From positions 1 to 20,636 of the forward strand of contig PAHI01000016.1 of assembly GCA_002705575.1 (NCBI GenBank): a stretch of DNA of 20,636 nucleotides, in the 5' to 3' direction. A model generated the notes under the pieces. It was not told the DNA's origin, made no database searches, and saw only the letters and a list, made by a program, of their open reading frames with translations. This DNA is from Fidelibacterota bacterium (GTDB lineage Bacteria > Marinisomatota > Marinisomatia > SCGC-AAA003-L08 > GCA-002719095). This document shows positions 16,048 through 20,636 of the stretch, piece by piece; the stretch's first letter is position 1; each line of letters opens with the position of its first letter. A program made the position numbers and the translations under genes.

Positions 16048-17558
16048 ATAGGATTTTATCTTTTTTTGCTTATAGTTGTTTATTATCTATTTTGATTCCG
16101 AATCAGGCAAGTATTGGCTCTGTAACTATTGATGGCAAGATTTACAATCAAATATCTATGAGGCCAGAGTATAATTTTGGAAAAATTGGATTAGGGCTTG
16201 ACCTATACTTTTACATAGATGATGAAGGAGGCTTTTATGAGAAGTCATGGGATTTTTCAGATGGCAAGGCTTTTGAAACATTGCTAGATAAGATATATTA
16301 TCTTAGCTATAATAAACGAGGAGATGACTTTTACTTCAGATTAGGGGGTGTTTCGGGCTTTACGTTAGGTTATGGTATTATAGTCAATAATTATAGTAAT
16401 ATGACTGAATATCCAAACATTCGTAGGCTAGGAATGGATATGCAATTAAATTTTGGGAAAGGTATAAAAAGTCAAATTCTAATTAGTGATTTTAAAAGAG
16501 TTCCAGGTTTAATTGCGTTTAGAACAGAATTTCCCCTTTTTCCTAGAATAAATATTGGTGTTTTTGCTGCAACTGATTTAGATATGACTAAAGGTTTAAT
16601 GGATGCAGATGATGATGGGTATCCTGATTATTTTGATGATAGCCCTAACGATGAAAATAGCTATGATGATGCTATTGATGCTTATAATCAGAATTCCGAT
16701 CAATGGAATATTACGTGTCAAAGTTTTGACAATGACGGAATTGTTGGTCTATCATCAGATGAGTTGAACCTTTGTCTTTCGAGTCATTCATGGGATGTAA
16801 ATTCTTTTATTCCTGGGCAAACATTACCTGAGGACAATATTTCATCTATTGGTTTAGACTTTAGTCTGAAGATTACAAGAAAAATAGATATATATATGCA
16901 GTTTGCTCAAATGATTGGAGATAAAATTCAAGATGGAGCATATGAAGAAAACTTGGGTTGGGGCGCAGTTCCATTTGGATTATCTTATTCTATTGGCCCT
17001 CAAAAGTTTAAATTTACTACTAAAGTTGAGTCAAGAATTAATTCAAGGCATTTTATGTATAATTTTTGGGATCAGGCATACGATTTAAATAGAGCAGAAA
17101 TTATTTCAGATGATTTAGTACTTACGAAGCGTCATAAGTTAGCTCAATTTGGAGAATTAAAAGGTGTTTACTTTAGCTCAAGTTTAGCTATGCTTAATCT
17201 TTTAGGCTTCGATGTTTCGTATCAACACATGGTTGGAGAGACTTGGGATAGTACTATATCTAGCTTTAGTGATGAGCAAGAAAACAAGTCTTTTTTAGCT
17301 TCTTTGAAATTAAATACATCAAGAATCCCGAAGTTGAAAATTGCTGAAATATACTATCAAAGAAATAATGATAGAGATCCATTTGATTTTGATAATCCCA
17401 GTACAAATACTATACATGGCTATAATGTTGGAATGGAGCTGTCTAATGGTGTTGTTTTAATATATAAAGGCCAAACAACATACATAAATGATATAGTTAA
17501 CCAGGGTGAAGTTAAGGCTAACTTTAACTTACAGGTTGAAACTCAAATAGCTCTGTAA
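16044..17558 (+). CDS. putative outer-membrane beta-barrel-like protein with acidic, EF-hand/TSP3-like insertion
   Basis: An exported protein of 504 residues with a signal peptide at about residues 1-23 (hydrophobic core, NQA-like cleavage site). The remainder is alternating beta-strand sequence. Residues about 24-180 match the barrel-like part of the FecR-domain protein at 6695-8761: GYGIIVNNYSNMTEYP (from 109) against GHGLVIKNYTNKYNYP, followed in both by R-x-G-x-D and a later SD(F/L) segment. At the equivalent point after IGVFAATDLD, this protein alone carries an insertion at about 186-245 that begins DADDDGYPDYFDDSPND, like a thrombospondin type 3 calcium repeat, and later has FDNDGIVGLSSDEL, like an EF-hand or dockerin loop. 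The only two cysteines of the mature chain (225 and 244) lie in this insertion. It is translationally coupled to both neighbours. The function is unknown; an outer-membrane surface protein is the best inference. Confidence 0.75.
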   Translation: MNRILSFFAYSCLLSILIPNQASIGSVTIDGKIYNQISMRPEYNFGKIGLGLDLYFYIDDEGGFYEKSWDFSDGKAFETLLDKIYYLSYNKRGDDFYFRLGGVSGFTLGYGIIVNNYSNMTEYPNIRRLGMDMQLNFGKGIKSQILISDFKRVPGLIAFRTEFPLFPRINIGVFAATDLDMTKGLMDADDDGYPDYFDDSPNDENSYDDAIDAYNQNSDQWNITCQSFDNDGIVGLSSDELNLCLSSHSWDVNSFIPGQTLPEDNISSIGLDFSLKITRKIDIYMQFAQMIGDKIQDGAYEENLGWGAVPFGLSYSIGPQKFKFTTKVESRINSRHFMYNFWDQAYDLNRAEIISDDLVLTKRHKLAQFGELKGVYFSSSLAMLNLLGFDVSYQHMVGETWDSTISSFSDEQENKSFLASLKLNTSRIPKLKIAEIYYQRNNDRDPFDFDNPSTNTIHGYNVGMELSNGVVLIYKGQTTYINDIVNQGEVKANFNLQVETQIAL

Positions 17559-20137
17559 TGAAATCCTTCGAAATAAGAAAACAATTTATTGATTTTTTTA
17601 AAGAGAAAGAGCATCCTTTTATAAGAAGTTCTCCTGTTGTTCCGTTGAATGACCCTACACTATTATTTGCAAATGCGGGAATGAATCAATTTAAAGATAT
17701 TTTTTTAGGGAATCGTAAGCCAGACTTTAATAGGGCTGTTAATTCTCAAAAATGTATAAGAGTTAGTGGAAAACATAATGATTTAGAGGAGGTTGGAGTA
17801 GATAATTTTCATCATACTTTTTTTGAGATGTTAGGAAATTGGTCTTTTGGTGATTATTACAAACAAGACTCAATTAATTGGGCTTGGGAATTATTTACCA
17901 AGCATTGGAATTTAGATGTGAATCGTTTGTGGGTGACTGTATACAAAGATGACGATGAATCTTATGATATTTGGAGAAAGGTTAGAAATATTTCTAATGA
18001 TAGAATTTTAAGATTTGGTGATAAGGATAACTTCTGGGAAATGGGTGATACCGGCCCTTGCGGGCCATGCTCAGAAATTCATTATTATACTGGATCTGAT
18101 CTTTCAAAACAAAATCCGCATGGAGTTAATTGCGAACAAGACTATAGAGAACTTTGGAATTTGGTATTTATACAGTATAATAGAGATTTGAATGGTGCTC
18201 TTTCTAATCTTCCAATGAAGCATGTTGATACAGGAATGGGCTTAGAAAGAATCACATCAGTTATGAACAATACGCAGGATCATTATTGCTTAGATTTATT
18301 TCATCCTATAATTAATAAAATAGAAAATATATCAAACATTATTTATAATAATACAAATGGAACCCCTCATAGAGTTATTTCTGACCATTTAAGAATGTTA
18401 TGTTTTTCAATGGCGGATGGCGCTATTCCATCTAATGATGGAAGGGGTTATGTTTTGAGAAGAGTTTTAAGAAGAGCTGTTAGATATGGTGATTTGATTG
18501 GAATTAAAAATTGTTTTTTAAGTTCTTTGGTTGACAGTTTGATTTCAACTGTAGACAAATTTTATCCTGAAATAAAGTCAAAAAAAGACTTTATTGTCAA
18601 AACTCTTGATAGAGAAGAAGACTTATTTAGAAATACTCTAGAAAAAGGGTTGGTTAAATTTGATGAAATTGCATTAAAGTCTAACAAAAAATTTTCAGGT
18701 CGTAGTGCCTTTAAACTTTATGATACATATGGGTTCCCTTTTGACCTGACAAAGTTGCTTTGTTCTGAGAAGAATATGCAAGTAAATGAAAATGAATTTA
18801 AAGAAGAAATGGAAAAGCAAAAGATTAAATCTAAAAAGTTAAAAAAAGATAGCTTTGAGATCCAAAATATAGATTGGATTTCAAAAACTGAAAAAATAGA
18901 AACTAATTTTATAGGATACAATTGTTTTAAAGCTGATTGTAATATGTTGGCTTATTGCAAGATTTCAGATAAGTATTATATAGTTTTAGATCAGACCCCT
19001 TTTTATTGTGAATCCGGTGGTCAAGTTTCAGATAGAGGTAAGATATACAATAAATCTATTTATTTAGATGTGCTAGATGTCCAAAATGTAAATGGTGTTA
19101 TATGCCATATATGTAATCTAAAAAAAGGTAGTTTAAATTTTGATATTTCTGAGTTTAAAGCTGAAATCATAAAAGATGATAGGAAAAAAATAAGATCTAA
19201 TCATACAGCTACTCATTTACTGCATGAGTCTTTAAAGCAAGTGCTGGGTAGGCATGTTCAACAATCAGGCTCTCTTGTAGATAAAAACAGATTAAGATTT
19301 GATTATACTCATTCAAGTAAGCTCAGTGATTTAGAAATTTATGAAATTGAACGTATTGTTAACCAAAATATAATTAATAATATAAAATTAGAAACTAATG
19401 TGGAAAACTATAAAGATGCTATAGAGAATGGCGTAGTAGCTCTTTTTGGAGAGAAGTACGAAGATATTGTTAGGGTAGTTAATATTTCAGACTTTTCCAA
19501 AGAGCTTTGTGGTGGTACTCATGTAGCTAGGACTGGTGAAATTGGATTCTTTAAAATTCTTTCAGACTCAGCCCTTTCTTCAGGGGTAAGAAGAATTGAA
19601 GCTGCTACTGGTATCAGCTCCGTATCTTTAATGTCTTCGTATTATGAAAAAATAAAATCTCTTAAATCTTTGTTAGGGGCGACTGAAGATAGTTTGGTTG
19701 ATACTGTTAAAAATTTAATAACAAAGAATCTTGAAATTGAAAAAAAGAATGAAAGACTGTTGATTGAAAAGCAGCAAAAAATAATTGAACAGCTGATAAA
19801 AAAAATAGTTACTTTTAAAAATGTCAAGATTCTTTCGTTGGTTATAAAAGAAGATATTGATGAAAATATTCTTTCTGATTGGTTTAGAAAAAAAACAAAA
19901 AATAACTCTATTATGTTGGTTGGTCTAATTAAAAATAGTCGCCCTATTATTGTATGCTCCTTAACTGATGATCTTATTCCAAAATTAAAAGCTAATGAAA
20001 TAATAAAAATTGCTGCTAAATGCATTAATGGAGGAGGTGGTGGAAAAAATCATTTCGCTAAAGCAGGCGGTAAAGATGTTAAGCTTTTAGATAAAGCTAT
20101 TAAAATTACAAAAGATGAGGTTTTGAAAAAAATATGA
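17558..20137 (+). CDS. alaS: alanine-tRNA ligase
   Basis: Charges tRNA-Ala and edits misacylated Ser/Gly. The 859 residues are close to the usual length. The class II catalytic core shows HHTFFEMLGNWSFGDYYK (85-102), GDTGPCGPCSEIHY, and GRGYVLRR from 295 (motif 3). The editing domain has its zinc ligands His549 and His553 (in NHTATHLLH) and Cys651 and His655 (in CGGTH). A coiled coil and the C-Ala domain follow, ending with GGGGGKNHFAKAGGK. The start shares one base with the stop of the barrel-like gene (TAATG) and the stop overlaps gcvPB (ATGA), so alaS appears to be part of a continuous recA-to-gcvPB message. Confidence 0.99.
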   Translation: MKSFEIRKQFIDFFKEKEHPFIRSSPVVPLNDPTLLFANAGMNQFKDIFLGNRKPDFNRAVNSQKCIRVSGKHNDLEEVGVDNFHHTFFEMLGNWSFGDYYKQDSINWAWELFTKHWNLDVNRLWVTVYKDDDESYDIWRKVRNISNDRILRFGDKDNFWEMGDTGPCGPCSEIHYYTGSDLSKQNPHGVNCEQDYRELWNLVFIQYNRDLNGALSNLPMKHVDTGMGLERITSVMNNTQDHYCLDLFHPIINKIENISNIIYNNTNGTPHRVISDHLRMLCFSMADGAIPSNDGRGYVLRRVLRRAVRYGDLIGIKNCFLSSLVDSLISTVDKFYPEIKSKKDFIVKTLDREEDLFRNTLEKGLVKFDEIALKSNKKFSGRSAFKLYDTYGFPFDLTKLLCSEKNMQVNENEFKEEMEKQKIKSKKLKKDSFEIQNIDWISKTEKIETNFIGYNCFKADCNMLAYCKISDKYYIVLDQTPFYCESGGQVSDRGKIYNKSIYLDVLDVQNVNGVICHICNLKKGSLNFDISEFKAEIIKDDRKKIRSNHTATHLLHESLKQVLGRHVQQSGSLVDKNRLRFDYTHSSKLSDLEIYEIERIVNQNIINNIKLETNVENYKDAIENGVVALFGEKYEDIVRVVNISDFSKELCGGTHVARTGEIGFFKILSDSALSSGVRRIEAATGISSVSLMSSYYEKIKSLKSLLGATEDSLVDTVKNLITKNLEIEKKNERLLIEKQQKIIEQLIKKIVTFKNVKILSLVIKEDIDENILSDWFRKKTKNNSIMLVGLIKNSRPIIVCSLTDDLIPKLKANEIIKIAAKCINGGGGGKNHFAKAGGKDVKLLDKAIKITKDEVLKKI

Positions 20138-20636
20138 ATCACACAGATACTCCTTTAATTATAGAAAAAACAAAGACAGTAGATAATTATCTAGATGTTC
20201 CAGATTTAGATGTTCCAGATCTTAGCTTTGATGATTTTATTGATGTAGAAATGATAAGAGATGGATCTATCAATTTACCGTCAATTGCAGAGCCTGGAGT
20301 GGTTCGTCACTTTATAAATTTATCTATAAAAAATCATCATATTGATAAAGATTTTTATCCGCTAGGTTCTTGTACCATGAAGTATAATCCTAAAATTAAC
20401 GACAAAGTAGCTTCTCTTGATAATTTTACTCAAATTCATCCAGATCAACACGAATCTACAATTCAGGGATATTTAAAAATTCTATACGATTTAGAGAATA
20501 TGCTTAATTCTATAACAGGTATGCATAGAACTACTTTACAGCCAGCTGCAGGCTCTCAAGGTGAGCTTGTAGGTCTTTTAATTATGCAGAAATATCATAA
20601 ATTAAATAAAAATAAAAATAAAAAATTTATTATTGT
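20134..20636 (+). CDS. gcvPB: glycine dehydrogenase (decarboxylating) subunit 2, 3'-truncated by window edge
   Basis: The beta half of a split P-protein: a pyridoxal-phosphate enzyme that decarboxylates glycine and passes the aminomethyl group to the H-protein of the glycine cleavage system. The 167 visible residues contain GVVRHFINLS, the hallmark PLGSCTMKYNPKIN (76-89), HPDQHESTIQGYL (102-114) and LQPAAGSQGELVGLL. The beginning, with a short leader before the RHF-LS segment and no N-terminal GcvPA-like half, indicates the two-gene form rather than the fused GcvP. The catalytic lysine lies beyond the window edge. It starts within the alaS stop (ATGA). A GcvPA gene is not seen in this window. 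Confidence 0.96.
   Translation, partial: MNHTDTPLIIEKTKTVDNYLDVPDLDVPDLSFDDFIDVEMIRDGSINLPSIAEPGVVRHFINLSIKNHHIDKDFYPLGSCTMKYNPKINDKVASLDNFTQIHPDQHESTIQGYLKILYDLENMLNSITGMHRTTLQPAAGSQGELVGLLIMQKYHKLNKNKNKKFII
20191..20220 (+). repeat. 15-bp tandem duplication within gcvPB leader
   Basis: CTAGATGTTCCAGAT is followed directly by TTAGATGTTCCAGAT, differing at one base. It encodes LDVPDLDVPD at residues 20-29, in the variable N-terminal leader, and stays in frame. It looks like a recent small duplication. Confidence 0.8.

Noticed and set aside
1..20636. CRISPR array, insertion sequence, phage or toxin-antitoxin/defence module
   Set aside because: I saw no regularly spaced repeats, transposase or integrase motifs, terminal inverted repeats or known defence domains; the window is mostly conserved housekeeping genes with a few unknown envelope genes.

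Overview
This is an AT-rich window (the GC fraction looks like about 30% or less by eye) in which every recognisable gene lies on the + strand and is closely packed. The content indicates a bacterium with two membranes: an RND efflux pump with its membrane fusion protein, and two proteins with signal peptides and beta-rich, barrel-like bodies. The large (Alu-domain) type of SRP RNA next to dnaX, the split glycine decarboxylase (GcvPB) and the streamlined forms of several housekeeping proteins would fit an uncultured lineage with a small, AT-rich genome, for example something near Marinimicrobia/SAR406 in the FCB group. That placement is a guess from gene style, not a demonstrated affiliation.

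Layout. (1) 1-4034: the 3' part of a membrane fusion protein gene, overlapping a complete HAE1-type RND pump gene. (2) 4089-6615: lon protease, then tRNA-Val(UAC) and tRNA-Ser(GGA), both without encoded CCA. (3) 6695-9252: a FecR-domain protein with a C-terminal barrel-like region, and two small unknown genes (63 and 100 codons). (4) 9255-9520: SRP RNA, fitted between the upstream stop codon and the dnaX start with almost no spacer. (5) 9529-14203: dnaX, ybaB, recR, pgsA, pgpA, cinA, mostly overlapping or within a few bases of each other. (6) 14282-20636: recA, a TIGR02206-type membrane protein, a second barrel-like protein, alaS, and the start of gcvPB, joined by stop/start overlaps of 1 or 4 bases. 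There is no gene-free stretch over 300 bases; the longest non-coding interval (9253-9528) is almost entirely SRP RNA.

How the genes work together. The central block is informational: SRP RNA for protein targeting, the clamp-loader subunit DnaX, the YbaB and RecR pair that commonly follows it, RecA for recombination, and AlaRS. The pgsA and pgpA genes encode consecutive steps of phosphatidylglycerol synthesis. CinA is probably an NMN-recycling enzyme.

The most interesting points are: (a) the two barrel-like proteins, about 8 kb apart, are clear distant paralogs; one carries an N-terminal FecR domain and the other an acidic, cysteine-flanked, calcium-binding-like insertion; (b) DnaX has lost its zinc-binding module but keeps an A8 tract where either alternative frame would give a shortened gamma-like product; (c) the SRP RNA sits 2 nt after one gene and 8 nt before the next, leaving no room for a terminator; (d) CinA has an internal deletion. 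I found no CRISPR array, insertion sequence, phage gene or recognisable defence system.
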